A stretch of DNA of 64,000 bases from an uncultured Collinsella sp. (lineage in GTDB: Bacteria > Actinomycetota > Coriobacteriia > Coriobacteriales > Coriobacteriaceae): NCBI GenBank assembly GCA_959019775.1, contig CAUEPS010000005.1, positions 1 through 64,000 of the forward strand, written 5' to 3'. Within the stretch, counting starts at the first letter, position 1. The number at the start of each line of letters is the position of its first letter. The translations under genes and the position numbers were made by a program. Below the pieces are notes generated by a model, which was not told where the DNA came from, ran no database searches, and saw only the letters and a program-made list of their open reading frames with translations. Of this stretch, positions 16,758-25,961 are shown piece after piece.

Positions 16758-18725
16758 CTAGCGCAGGGAGCGCAGGCCGCCGGCATCCTTGTCGAGGACT
16801 GTGAAGCGTACGGCATCCAGATGCTCAAGGATGCTGATGGCACGTTTGCGCGACACGCCCAGGGCCTCGCGCAGCACGCTCGTGGTGGCAGCGCCGCCGG
16901 CTGCCTCAATGGCGGCGGCGACGAGCTCACGCGCATGAGCCTCAGCGGCAGCGGACAGGGCAACGTCGCGCTCGACCTTAACGATCGAGCGGTTGAGCGA
17001 AAGCTCGCGCAGGGCGCGCGTCATAGTGTCGCGGCCGAGCTGCAGCCGTTCGCCCACCTCGGGAAGCGCCGGTGCATCCAGGCCGGCCTCGTCAAGCAGC
17101 GCGACGATCTGCTCGCAAGCTTCTCGCACCACGCGTGCCGCCGCGGCGGCCGAATGCGGATCGAATACCTCGGCGCCCTCGGCGGCGCACACGCCACGCG
17201 AGCAGCCCTCGGCAATCAGAGCCGCGGCAACGCCTTCATCTGCGGCAGGCCACGCAGCATGGGCAACGGCGCCGGGCGTAAAGCCCGTCTCCTTGGGAGC
17301 CGCCGCGTACATGGCGGTCAGGATCGCCGCCAGTGCATCCATCGCAGCGTCGAGCACCACGGCGTCCGCTAAGTAGTCCGCATCACCCACGGCAAGCTTG
17401 CGAACGGAGCCCTGCGCCACCAACCCGCGCAGCGCGGCATCGACCTCACCGACACCAAGATCCAACGCCTCGGCAACATCAATCACCGTAACCGGCAGCA
17501 CCTGCAGCGCCAGCCAAGCGCTCACACCGCCCGCGATATCGCCGGACTCGAGAGCCACAAACAGCGCACGCTCCCCTTCAGCAAGCTCGCGCGAGCGACG
17601 GCAGCGCGAAAGCAGCACACGCCCACCGCCAATGAGCATAACGGGCGAATACGACAGCACCACGGCATGGTCTCCAGCTCGCAGCGGCAGCGAGTTTTCT
17701 AAGCGCACCTGAACAATACGGGTTTCGCCCACCGCCATGGGGGCCTCGCCCTCCATGAACATGATGCGACCGACGACCTCGGCCGTACCCGCCATCACGT
17801 GCACGCGCGCACCCGACTCGAGCACGCGCGGTTTGACGCCCTCGCGGCCCAAATACGTAAACGCCATCATAAAGCGCAACGTCTGACCAAAACGGCCCTC
17901 CACGCCGAGCATCTCACCGCGATCGAGCGCGGCGACAGCATCGCCCACCAAGTTGAGCGCCACGCGCTGTCCGGGCAGTGCCAGCGGCGTGTCACCATGC
18001 ACCTGAATCCCGCGCACGCGACAGACCGTACGCGACGGCAAGGCCATCAGCTCGTTGCCCACCGCAACCGGCGCATCGTGCAGCGTTCCCGTCACGACGG
18101 TGCCGACGCCCTTGATCGTAAAGCAGCGGTCAATCGGCAGGCGCGGCGCAGCATCGCCACGCTCGGCACGCTCGCGACAGGAATCCCAGCAGGCACTTAC
18201 CTGCTCGTCGAGCACCGCAAGGAGCCCGTCGATTCCCTCGCCCGTCTTAGACGACACGGGCACAATCGGCGCGCCCGCAAACACGGTACCCGACAAAAAG
18301 TCATCGACATCGAGCTCGGCCAGCTCAATCATTTCGCTATCGGCCAGGTCGCACATCGTCAGCGCGACCACCATATGCGTAACGCCCAGCAGCTCCAGCA
18401 CATGCACGTGCTCGCGGGTCTGCGGCATCACGCCCTCGACGGCCGAAACCACCAGCACGGCCACGTCGATGCCCGTGGCGCCCTGCACCATGGCGCGCAA
18501 GTAATGCGCGTGGCCCGGCACGTCGACCAGGCCAACGATCTTGCCACTCGGCAGCGCCAGCTCGCCAAAGCCCAGCTCCACGGTCATACCGCGACGGCGC
18601 TCAACCTCCAGACGGTCGGGATTCTTACCGGTCAGAGCCTCAATCAGTGCCGACTTACCGTGGTCGACGTGGCCCGCCGTGCCAACGATAACGGGACACT
18701 CCACCAGCGCCTGAACCTCACTCAT
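16758..18725 (-). CDS. selB: Selenocysteine-specific translation elongation factor
   Basis: GTPase that carries Sec-tRNA-Sec to UGA codons marked by a SECIS hairpin. The 655-aa protein has G1 GTAGHVDHGKS near residue 15, G3 DVPGHAHYL near 67, G4 as TMCD near 122, then EF-Tu-like domains II and III and a C-terminal array of winged helices (about 380-655) that bind SECIS RNA. Length is normal. Its ATG overlaps the selA TGA (ATGA), so selA and selB are coupled. Confidence 0.96.
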   Translation of the reverse strand: MSEVQALVECPVIVGTAGHVDHGKSALIEALTGKNPDRLEVERRRGMTVELGFGELALPSGKIVGLVDVPGHAHYLRAMVQGATGIDVAVLVVSAVEGVMPQTREHVHVLELLGVTHMVVALTMCDLADSEMIELAELDVDDFLSGTVFAGAPIVPVSSKTGEGIDGLLAVLDEQVSACWDSCRERAERGDAAPRLPIDRCFTIKGVGTVVTGTLHDAPVAVGNELMALPSRTVCRVRGIQVHGDTPLALPGQRVALNLVGDAVAALDRGEMLGVEGRFGQTLRFMMAFTYLGREGVKPRVLESGARVHVMAGTAEVVGRIMFMEGEAPMAVGETRIVQVRLENSLPLRAGDHAVVLSYSPVMLIGGGRVLLSRCRRSRELAEGERALFVALESGDIAGGVSAWLALQVLPVTVIDVAEALDLGVGEVDAALRGLVAQGSVRKLAVGDADYLADAVVLDAAMDALAAILTAMYAAAPKETGFTPGAVAHAAWPAADEGVAAALIAEGCSRGVCAAEGAEVFDPHSAAAAARVVREACEQIVALLDEAGLDAPALPEVGERLQLGRDTMTRALRELSLNRSIVKVERDVALSAAAEAHARELVAAAIEAAGGAATTSVLREALGVSRKRAISILEHLDAVRFTVLDKDAGGLRSLR

Positions 18726-20179
18726 CGTGCAACCGCCTTCTCAACGCACGCGACGAGCGTCGATGCCGCCGTCTCGATATCGCGGTCGCCCACGAGTGTG
18801 CGCACATCAAACAGAATGCGGTCGTGCGAGGCGCGCGTGACGACCGGTGTATCGAAGCCTTGGACGAGCGAGCGCTTGAGCGCGTCGACGGACAGGCGCC
18901 CGTCGACCGGGCAGACGGCCACGCATATCGTGGGCAACTCGACGGTAGGCAGCGAACCGCCGCCGGGAGTCGACGACTCTTCGACGATCTCCACCTGAAC
19001 GGCGCACGGGCAACCCGCCTTATCGAGGCCTGCCACCATCAGCTCGCGCAGCTTGCGTGCGCGACGCTCCAGATGAGCCTGCGGAAGCGTGAGCATGTTG
19101 AGCACCGGCACCTCGCGATGGGCCACATCCGCCCCATCCATATAAATGCGCAGTGTAGCCTCGAGCGCAGCCAGTGCGAGCTTGCCCGGGCGCAGGGCAC
19201 GCATAAGCGGATGCGACCCGCAAGCCTGGACCAGATCGCGACGGCCCATGATAATGCCCGCCTGTGCGGCACCGAGCAGCTTATCGCCCGAGCACGACAC
19301 GATATCGAGCCCCGCCGCGACCGAAGCCGGCGTGGGCTCCTCACCGCCGCGCACCAGGATGTCATCGGGCAAAAGCGCGCCCGACCCCTGGTCCTCGTAG
19401 AACAGCAGGCCATGCTTGTGAGCAAGCGCCGCAAGCTCCCGAGAACCCACCTCCTCGTGAAAACCCTCGATGCGATAGTTGGAAGGATGAACCTTGAGGA
19501 TCATCGCCGTATCGGGCGTGATGGCGCGCTCATAGTCGCTCAAATGCGTGCGGTTGGTGGCCCCGACCTCAACGAGCTTGGCACCCGAGGCCTCCATAAC
19601 ATCGGGGATACGGAAACTGCCGCCGATCTCGACAAGCTCGCCGCGACTGACGATGACCTCCTTGCCTGCGGCATGGGTCGCCAGCACCAACAGCACGGCA
19701 GCCGCGTTATTGTTAACGACCAGCGCGTCCTCGGCACCGGTAAGCGAGCGGATGAGCTGCGCGGCATGTTCCTTGCGCGACCCGCGCGAGCAGGTGTCCA
19801 CGCTGTACTCGAGCGTGCTGTAGCCGCGCGCGACCTCGGCCACGGCCTTGGCGGCCGACTCCGCGAGCGGGGCTCGACCCAGGTTGGTATGGATAACAAC
19901 ACCCGTGGCGTTGACGGCGGGACGCAGGCTCGGCAACGCGGAGCGGTGCGCACGCCACTCGATGGCCGAGGCCAGCTCGCGCTTGGAACGCGGGGCGGCA
20001 CCGGCACGAATTGCGGCGCGCTCCTCGTCGAGCTCAGCCGTCACGGCAGCATGGACCACCGCGTCGCAGGTCTCCCCTGTCGCCTTCACCACCGGCCACT
20101 CGGCAAGCAGCTCGTTGACGGAAGGGATGGCGCGCAGGCGGGCGCGCACCTCATCGGACATGTTCTGGCTATCGCTCAT
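18722..20179 (-). CDS. selA: L-seryl-tRNA(Sec) selenium transferase
   Basis: PLP enzyme that converts Ser-tRNA-Sec to Sec-tRNA-Sec using selenophosphate. The 485-aa protein has the N-terminal helical domain, the NTNLGRAPL-type stretch (here VIHTNLGRAPL near residue 95), and the PLP lysine in SCSGDKLLGAAQAG near 293. ATG 20179 has AAAGG upstream. It follows the orphan molybdopterin oxidoreductase by 75 bp and overlaps selB. Confidence 0.96.
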   Translation of the reverse strand: MSDSQNMSDEVRARLRAIPSVNELLAEWPVVKATGETCDAVVHAAVTAELDEERAAIRAGAAPRSKRELASAIEWRAHRSALPSLRPAVNATGVVIHTNLGRAPLAESAAKAVAEVARGYSTLEYSVDTCSRGSRKEHAAQLIRSLTGAEDALVVNNNAAAVLLVLATHAAGKEVIVSRGELVEIGGSFRIPDVMEASGAKLVEVGATNRTHLSDYERAITPDTAMILKVHPSNYRIEGFHEEVGSRELAALAHKHGLLFYEDQGSGALLPDDILVRGGEEPTPASVAAGLDIVSCSGDKLLGAAQAGIIMGRRDLVQACGSHPLMRALRPGKLALAALEATLRIYMDGADVAHREVPVLNMLTLPQAHLERRARKLRELMVAGLDKAGCPCAVQVEIVEESSTPGGGSLPTVELPTICVAVCPVDGRLSVDALKRSLVQGFDTPVVTRASHDRILFDVRTLVGDRDIETAASTLVACVEKAVAR

Positions 20180-20254
20180 GTGCAGCCTTTCAAAACCAAG
20201 GGCAGATCAGTCGGTCGTTCATCAAAAACCAGCCGAATCAATCTACTGAATCAA

Positions 20255-22372
20255 TCACTCGTTATTATCCACGTGCTTCGCGATCTTTTCCACGCGAACG
20301 GCGTTTTCCTGGGTGAGCGCGGCGCCCGTCAACGGGTCCCAACGCAACGGCGTATGGTCGAGCGGGCCCACGCCCAAGGCTTGAGCACCACCGGCATCGG
20401 CGCCAAACGAACGTCCGCCGGGGGCAGCCGACGTAAAGATACACGCCGGATGCAGATACGGCGTCGTCTCCACGCGCACGCGGTCGCGGCCCAAGTCGCT
20501 CACGAGTTCCACGACCTCGCCATTGGCGATACCCATGCGTGCGGCAACATCAGCATTCATCTGCACGGCGTCCAAGTCGGAACCCGCCTCGGCGGCACCT
20601 TGGGCCGCGAGCCTGCGCGAGGTATGCGACTCAAAGGGTCGATTGCCGCTAATGAGGCGAAACATCCCCGGGCCAGGCTCCACCATGGGAGCGATCCAGT
20701 TGGGTACACGACCCAGGCCGGCTCGTTCCCATACGTCACTTGCCAGCGCAATTTTGCCGCCATCCAAGGGAATCGCCGGCTCGCCCGTACGCGACGGCAA
20801 CGCAACACCCGTGTCGGCCCAGCCGCGCTCCTTGAGTGCGGCAAGATCAATCCCAAACGGAGCTACCTGAGCAGCGGCCAGATCGTCGGACGTAAAGTCG
20901 AAGCACTCGTCAACGCCGCAGGCCGCAGCCAGCCCGGCAAAGATCTCCCGCCCCGGTCTCGTATCGTCATGCTGCACAGGCAGCACGGCGTTGCGGTAGA
21001 ACACCCGCGAATCGTTGACGCCCACAGCCGTGCCCACGCCGCGGTCGGCCTCCAGATACGTCACGTCGGGCAGCACGAAGTCAGAAGCACGCGCCGTCTC
21101 GGACCAGCGAATATCAATCGTCACGAGCAAGTCAAGCTGCTGCAAAATACCCAGCCAAGCCTGTGCATTGCCATAGCCCGCACCGGGGTTACTGGCATAG
21201 ACGATGAGCCCACACAAATCGCCGGCAAGAATCGACTGACCGATGGTCGTGCACAGGCCGCGCACCGGATCGACCAGCGGATAACGCTCGGACCCCAGCT
21301 TGGGCCTGCGCGGCACCGGCGGCGTCGCAAAACGTGCGGGATCGAGATCGCCCAACACAAGCGGCGTGGGCGGATTGAGCGCACCGCCCTCATGCCCGAT
21401 GCAACCCAGAAGCACATCGACCAAGCAAATAGCGCGCGCGGTCTGGGTGCTATTGGCATACGCGATACCGATGCCGCCATGAAAGCCCGCATCCACCACA
21501 GCGGCAGGCGCTGCGGCAGCGAGATCGCGCGCCGTGGCGACAATCTCTGCGGCCGGCACGTCGCACATCGACTCGGCCCACTCGGGCGTCCAAGCACTGG
21601 CCGCCTGCGCCAGCTCATCAAAACCCGTGGTATAGCGGGCAACGAACTCGTGATCGTACAGGTCCTCGGCTACCAGCACATGTGCGATACCCAGCAGCAA
21701 CGCCAGATCGCATCCGGGACGCACGCGCAGCCAGCGGTCGGCAAGCGCGGCCGAACCGCTGCGCCGGGGGTCAACCACGATGATCTTCGCCCCGCGCCGG
21801 CGCGCATCGTTGAGCGCGTCAACGGCCCCCATCGTCGACGAATCGACAATGGAACGCCCCAGGTACATGATGCAGTCGGTATGCGCCAGGTCGGAGGCGG
21901 GACTATAGCCCAGGCTGTGCTCCCAACCGGTAAGCCGGCTTACCTCGCAGGCGCCATCGGCACCGTACACGTTGGGCGAACCCAGCGCATGCATAAAACG
22001 ATACGCCCAGTAGCGGTCGAACGAGGGCACGCCGAGCGTCATGCCCAGCGCACGAGGCCCGCGCTCGTCAACAATCCCCAAAAGGCGCTCGGCAATCTGA
22101 GCAAACGCCTCATCCCAGGAAATCGCATCAAACCCCGAGTCATCACGACGACGGCGCATGGGGTGCAAAATCCGGTCGCGCTCGTCAAACGGCATGTCCA
22201 AGCGATGGCGCCCGCGGGCGCACAGGGCACGCGCCGCGCACGGATGCCCCGGCACCGGCAACTCGGCCACCACGCGACCGTCCTCAACGCGTGCCGCAAA
22301 GGCACAATCGGCATAGCATCCCCCGCATGTGGTCACCACGGCGCGACCGTCACGCTTCACAGCAGATGCCAT
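20255..22372 (-). CDS. Molybdopterin oxidoreductase of the DMSO-reductase family (orphan catalytic subunit)
   Basis: The 705-aa protein has an N-terminal [4Fe-4S] site (Cys16, 19, 23 in CGGCYADC, then Cys51 in LCARG), a FdhF-like domain order and a C-terminal molybdopterin guanine dinucleotide domain (about 590-705). The position that coordinates Mo reads GADGACEVSR, so the ligand is Cys and not Sec. No iron-sulfur or membrane subunit is next to it; it sits between the formate channel and selA, all on one strand, behind a terminator that closes the hydrogenlyase operon. ATG 22372 has GGGGG 8 nt upstream. Relatives include polysulfide, thiosulfate and formate enzymes; I cannot name the substrate. 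Confidence 0.8.
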   Translation of the reverse strand: MASAVKRDGRAVVTTCGGCYADCAFAARVEDGRVVAELPVPGHPCAARALCARGRHRLDMPFDERDRILHPMRRRRDDSGFDAISWDEAFAQIAERLLGIVDERGPRALGMTLGVPSFDRYWAYRFMHALGSPNVYGADGACEVSRLTGWEHSLGYSPASDLAHTDCIMYLGRSIVDSSTMGAVDALNDARRRGAKIIVVDPRRSGSAALADRWLRVRPGCDLALLLGIAHVLVAEDLYDHEFVARYTTGFDELAQAASAWTPEWAESMCDVPAAEIVATARDLAAAAPAAVVDAGFHGGIGIAYANSTQTARAICLVDVLLGCIGHEGGALNPPTPLVLGDLDPARFATPPVPRRPKLGSERYPLVDPVRGLCTTIGQSILAGDLCGLIVYASNPGAGYGNAQAWLGILQQLDLLVTIDIRWSETARASDFVLPDVTYLEADRGVGTAVGVNDSRVFYRNAVLPVQHDDTRPGREIFAGLAAACGVDECFDFTSDDLAAAQVAPFGIDLAALKERGWADTGVALPSRTGEPAIPLDGGKIALASDVWERAGLGRVPNWIAPMVEPGPGMFRLISGNRPFESHTSRRLAAQGAAEAGSDLDAVQMNADVAARMGIANGEVVELVSDLGRDRVRVETTPYLHPACIFTSAAPGGRSFGADAGGAQALGVGPLDHTPLRWDPLTGAALTQENAVRVEKIAKHVDNNE

Positions 22373-22435
22373 CTCGATTACCCCCTTCATCAGCCAAACA
22401 CAACAGGCCAACAGCCCGGCAACGGGCCCCAGACC

Positions 22436-22472
22436 CAAAAAGCCTCCCGCACGGCAACGCCCCGCGGGAGGC
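22436..22472 (-). terminator. Terminator closing the formate hydrogenlyase operon
   Basis: 9-bp stem GCCTCCCGC/GCGGGAGGC with a 13-nt loop, followed on the minus strand by TTTTT. It lies directly behind the formate channel gene, so the oxidoreductase-selA-selB genes probably have their own promoter or depend on read-through. Confidence 0.8.
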
Positions 22473-22494
22473 CCAACGTCAAACAGACGGTACC

Positions 22495-23334
22495 TTACGC
22501 CTCGGACTTCTTGGCGTAGATAAACCAGTAGCCGAGCGCGATCAGAACCGCGCCGCCCACGATGTTGCCCAGCGTGGCGGCGGATAGGTTAAACGCAATG
22601 CCCGCGACGTTGAGTGCATCGGCCCCGGCAACCTCGGCACCATAACCGCATGCATGCATCACGGCACCCATGGGCAAAAAGTACATGTTGGCAACGCAGT
22701 GCTCAAAACCGCAGGCAACAAAGGCTGCGATGGGCAGCAGAATGCCCACGACCTTATCGACCACGGTCTTGCCGGCAGTACCGATCCACACGGCCAGGCA
22801 CACAAAGATGTTGCACAGGATGCCGCGGAAGAAAATCGTCACCCAGTCGATCGTCACCTTGCCGGCGGCGACGCTCACCATGGAGTTGGCGACCGCCTCG
22901 CCGTTGAGCTTATAGATGCCGGCCATGTACACCAAAAAGACGATGAACAGGGCACCGACAAAATTGCCGACCCACACGACGACCCAGGCCTTGAGCATCT
23001 GGGCCAGAGTGATCTTTTTGCTCTTGAGCGCGCAGACCATAAGCGAATTGCCGGTAAACAGCTCGGCGCCGCAAACCAGCACCAGCACCAGGCCCAGGCA
23101 AAAGCACAGGCCGCCCACGACGCGCTGGGCACCCCAGCCCAGCGTGCTGTCGCTCAAAAACACCGTAAAGAACAGGCCGCCGAAGGCGATAAACGCACCG
23201 GCGAACATTGCCAACAGAAAGGCCTTAGCGACCGGCAGGTTAGCCTTGGTCACGCCGGCGGTCTCGGTCTTGGCCTCGATCGCGGCGGGCGCCAGGCAAT
23301 CGGGAGCGGGGTACTCCACCTTGGAATCTGCCAT
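22495..23334 (-). CDS. focA: Formate/nitrite transporter (FNT) family channel, FocA-like
   Basis: Pentameric inner-membrane channel for formate. The 279-aa protein has six predicted membrane segments and the FNT-type stretches LFTGNSLMV and GFEHCVANMYFLP, close to the Omega-loop and second half-repeat of FocA. As the last gene of the hydN-fdhF-hyf cluster it most likely brings formate to, or balances formate for, the hydrogenlyase. ATG 23334 opens MADSKVEY; the ribosome site is weak (AGAAGTGA). Confidence 0.9.
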   Translation of the reverse strand: MADSKVEYPAPDCLAPAAIEAKTETAGVTKANLPVAKAFLLAMFAGAFIAFGGLFFTVFLSDSTLGWGAQRVVGGLCFCLGLVLVLVCGAELFTGNSLMVCALKSKKITLAQMLKAWVVVWVGNFVGALFIVFLVYMAGIYKLNGEAVANSMVSVAAGKVTIDWVTIFFRGILCNIFVCLAVWIGTAGKTVVDKVVGILLPIAAFVACGFEHCVANMYFLPMGAVMHACGYGAEVAGADALNVAGIAFNLSAATLGNIVGGAVLIALGYWFIYAKKSEA

Positions 23335-23373
23335 GTCAATCACTTCTTTCCTATTCAGCAGAGGCAAGCGCTG

Positions 23374-23877
23374 CTATAGCTCCTGCCCCAAGCGGACAAA
23401 GTGGGAAAAGTCGTTGGCGGCCACGGCGTCGTACACGGCGTCGACGGCCTCAAAGACCTCCGGGGACATGGGGTTATAGAACTCCGTATCGCCCGGCTGA
23501 ATACCTATGAAGACGATATCTTCGCACGATTGCTCAATCTCTTCGATCAGAATCGACAAAGGGAGCGAATGCGTGGTGAACATCGACTTGCGGGCCACAT
23601 CACGTTTGTCGAGCAGGCGAATGGCGCCGACGGGCAGCGCCATATCGGCGGCATCGACCAAAACCAAACGCGGCGGACGCTCACGCTTGACCTCGATGAT
23701 GTCATCCTCGGGCGTCTGACCGCCATCGATGGTGTACCAGCCGGCAAGCGGCGCGTCTTCCATCTTTTTGGAGAGCACGGGGCCGGCGGCATCGTCGGCA
23801 CGCAGCACGCTTCCCGCCGTGAGCACGATACCCGCAAACGGGGCGCCGTTCACACGTCCATCCACAACGCGACCCAT
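23374..23877 (-). CDS. hycI: Hydrogenase 3/4-type maturation endopeptidase
   Basis: Removes the C-terminal tail of the hydrogenase large subunit after nickel insertion. The 167-aa protein shows the family core LRADDAAGP near residue 26 and the acidic and His positions in VDAADMA and TTHSLPLS. The usual Gly-Asn just before the core reads Gly-Ser here. Its ATG overlaps the hycH stop (TAATG). The expected target is the HyfG C terminus at 25962. Confidence 0.88.
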   Translation of the reverse strand: MGRVVDGRVNGAPFAGIVLTAGSVLRADDAAGPVLSKKMEDAPLAGWYTIDGGQTPEDDIIEVKRERPPRLVLVDAADMALPVGAIRLLDKRDVARKSMFTTHSLPLSILIEEIEQSCEDIVFIGIQPGDTEFYNPMSPEVFEAVDAVYDAVAANDFSHFVRLGQEL

Positions 23878-24458
23878 TACTGCAACCTCCCCGTCAGATA
23901 CACGCCCGACACATCGCGCACGCGCTCAACCAGATCGCGGAACTTCATCAGAAACGCGACCTGCTGGGCATGCAGGCCAAAGTCGTCGTCGAACACCGAG
24001 ATGCCGGCCTTGGCCGACCCACGAAAACCGCGTTCGTCGAGCAGCGCATCGCAGGCCTCGAGCAGCGACGGCACCGCCGCCTTGTCGAGCTGGCACTCGC
24101 CAAAGGAGCGGATGGCCTCGAACTTGGTCTTGGCCTCCCCCTCAGACAGCGCGTCGACGAGCGAATAGAAGACGTTCACCGGCACCGACAGGCGCGGCTC
24201 AAAGCAGTCGAGCACGCCGGTGTGGTGGCCCACGGCGAGCGTGTAGTACAGCACGTCGCAGGCCTCCTGGGGAACGTCTTCCTCGGTCTCCACAAACTTA
24301 CGCGTGAGCTCGTAAAAGACCACCTGGTCGGGCGCATGGCCCAGGCAGGGGTCGGCGACGCCCTCGGCAGCCTCGTCGCTTGCGCGCGAGGCGTCGCCAA
24401 AGGAGCCGCCGAGCATGCCGGGACCCGCAAAGTAACCAGAGCGGTCAGTGAGCTCCAT
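23877..24458 (-). CDS. hycH: Formate hydrogenlyase maturation protein HycH
   Basis: Needed for assembly of the formate hydrogenlyase in E. coli, though its exact role is not settled. Residues 47-95 (FYELTRKFVETE, LYYTLAVGHHTGVLDCFEP) follow the E. coli HycH sequence closely. At 193 aa it is about 55 residues longer than E. coli HycH, mainly from an N-terminal extension rich in Gly, Ala and Asp. It is flanked by hyfI (stop directly adjacent) and hycI (overlapping). Confidence 0.87.
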   Translation of the reverse strand: MELTDRSGYFAGPGMLGGSFGDASRASDEAAEGVADPCLGHAPDQVVFYELTRKFVETEEDVPQEACDVLYYTLAVGHHTGVLDCFEPRLSVPVNVFYSLVDALSEGEAKTKFEAIRSFGECQLDKAAVPSLLEACDALLDERGFRGSAKAGISVFDDDFGLHAQQVAFLMKFRDLVERVRDVSGVYLTGRLQ

Positions 24459-25241
24459 CTAGCGACCTCCGGCCAGCACCAGATCCTGCAGCGCCGAGTA
24501 GACCTCAACGCGGCGAGGATCGTCCTGCTTGTCGATGAGCAGCGCCATGGCACCGCGGATATCGCCCTTGGGCGCACCCTCAAGCGTGTCCATAAACTCG
24601 TTGGCCAGGTCGCGGCCGTAACGGTAGCCGCTCATGGCGCGAGCCTCGCGCTCGATGGCAACGCGCAGCTTGTACGGCACGCCGGGGTGCAGGATATCGG
24701 CCTGCTCGCCGGCGGCCTCCACCGTGGTCTCGGCATGGAGCTTTTGGTCCAGCAGACCGAGCGCCATGGCGAAGCCGTAGATGGTCTGCGCGGGACTGGG
24801 CGGGCAGCCGGGGATGTAGACATCGACCGGCAGAATCTTATCCGTGCCGCCCCAGACGCAGTAGTTGTCGTAGAAGATGCCACCGGTGCAGCCGCACGCG
24901 CCATAGGACACCACGATCTTGGGATCGGGTGCGGCCTCAAAAGCGCGCAGGGCCGGCATGCGCATGGCACGCGTCACAGCGCCGGTGTACAGCAGCACAT
25001 CGGCGTGACGGGGCGAGGGCACGACCTTGATGCCAAAGCGCTCGACGTCGAAAACGGGCGTGATGGAACCGAAGATCTCGATCTCGCAGCCGTTGCAGCC
25101 GCCGCAGTCGACACGGTAGACGTACACCGAGCGCTTGATCTTCTTAAGAAGGGTCGCCTTGGCCTTCTCGATGCTCTCGTCGAGCTCGATCTTGGTCGGG
25201 CGGTACTGAAGCCGCTCGGGCAAAAGCGTGGGTTCGGCCAT
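24459..25241 (-). CDS. hyfI: Hydrogenase-4 small subunit (NuoB-like)
   Basis: Carries the [4Fe-4S] cluster next to the NiFe site and links it to HyfH. The 260-aa protein has the ligands in CGGCNGCE near residue 47, Cys in YGACGCTGG near 112 and Cys in VYIPGCPPSP near 145. Membrane-peripheral arm of the complex. ATG 25241 has GGAGGAG upstream and follows the hyfH stop by 2 nt. Confidence 0.95.
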   Translation of the reverse strand: MAEPTLLPERLQYRPTKIELDESIEKAKATLLKKIKRSVYVYRVDCGGCNGCEIEIFGSITPVFDVERFGIKVVPSPRHADVLLYTGAVTRAMRMPALRAFEAAPDPKIVVSYGACGCTGGIFYDNYCVWGGTDKILPVDVYIPGCPPSPAQTIYGFAMALGLLDQKLHAETTVEAAGEQADILHPGVPYKLRVAIEREARAMSGYRYGRDLANEFMDTLEGAPKGDIRGAMALLIDKQDDPRRVEVYSALQDLVLAGGR

Positions 25242-25243
25242 GG

Positions 25244-25960
25244 TTACTCCTCCTTCGTTTCAAAATCCATGATGATGCCCTCGACCGGCGCCGGACCGGC
25301 GGGAATCTCGGGCGCATCGGGGTTAAGCTCGCGGTCGATATACTCCGGGTTCACACCGTGGCCGCCCAGATACTCCATGCCGGGGCCCTGGGGCTCACCG
25401 GACGCAAGCGTCTCGTTGGCAGCCATGCCGTGCGCGTTGCCGGTCTTTACGGCCGAGGCGGCGCGCAGGGCGTCGAGCTCGCGCTTGCACTCCTGGCACA
25501 TACCGACGGTACGGGCGGCCTGCTCGGCCTCCATGCCGCCGGCCTTTTGCAGCAGGCGCTTAGCGTAGTCGATCTCCTTGTGCGGGGCGAACGGCTTGCC
25601 GCAGCGCGAGCAGTGCTCGAGCGTGTAGACGCTCTTGCTGGTGAGGTCGTCCTTGCTCATGACGGCCAGCTCAAACTCCTCGGTGAGCTTGATGGCCTCC
25701 ATGGGGCAGGCTTCCTCGCAGCGGCCGCAAAAGATGCAGCGACCGTAGTCAATCGACCAGGTGATGGTATCGGCCGCAAGGTCGGTGTCCATGCGAATGG
25801 CATCGGCCGGGCACGCCACGCCGCAGGCACCGCAGGCGATACAGAGCTCGGCGTTGTGCTCGGGCTTGCCGCGCATGTCCTTGTTGGTGGGGAACGGCGC
25901 AAACGGGTACTTGACCGTCGCATCGCCGGCCTTGGCGTTAACCTTCCAAAGCTTCAGCAT
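25244..25960 (-). CDS. hyfH: Hydrogenase-4 ferredoxin-like subunit (NuoI/HycF type)
   Basis: Electron carrier in the peripheral arm with two [4Fe-4S] clusters: CIACGACGVACP near residue 40 and CIFCGRCEEACP near 73. Two further Cys pairs (CSRCG near 117, CQECK near 152) resemble the rubredoxin-like knuckle of HycF. The 238-aa protein has a Gly/Pro-rich tail longer than in E. coli (about 180 aa). The start, 1 nt after the hyfG stop, is fixed by coupling. Confidence 0.93.
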   Translation of the reverse strand: MLKLWKVNAKAGDATVKYPFAPFPTNKDMRGKPEHNAELCIACGACGVACPADAIRMDTDLAADTITWSIDYGRCIFCGRCEEACPMEAIKLTEEFELAVMSKDDLTSKSVYTLEHCSRCGKPFAPHKEIDYAKRLLQKAGGMEAEQAARTVGMCQECKRELDALRAASAVKTGNAHGMAANETLASGEPQGPGMEYLGGHGVNPEYIDRELNPDAPEIPAGPAPVEGIIMDFETKEE

Positions 25961-25961
25961 A

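Noticed and set aside
18824..22519. 1231-codon open frame on the plus strand
   Set aside because: It runs antisense across selA and the oxidoreductase; codon pattern is that of a shadow.
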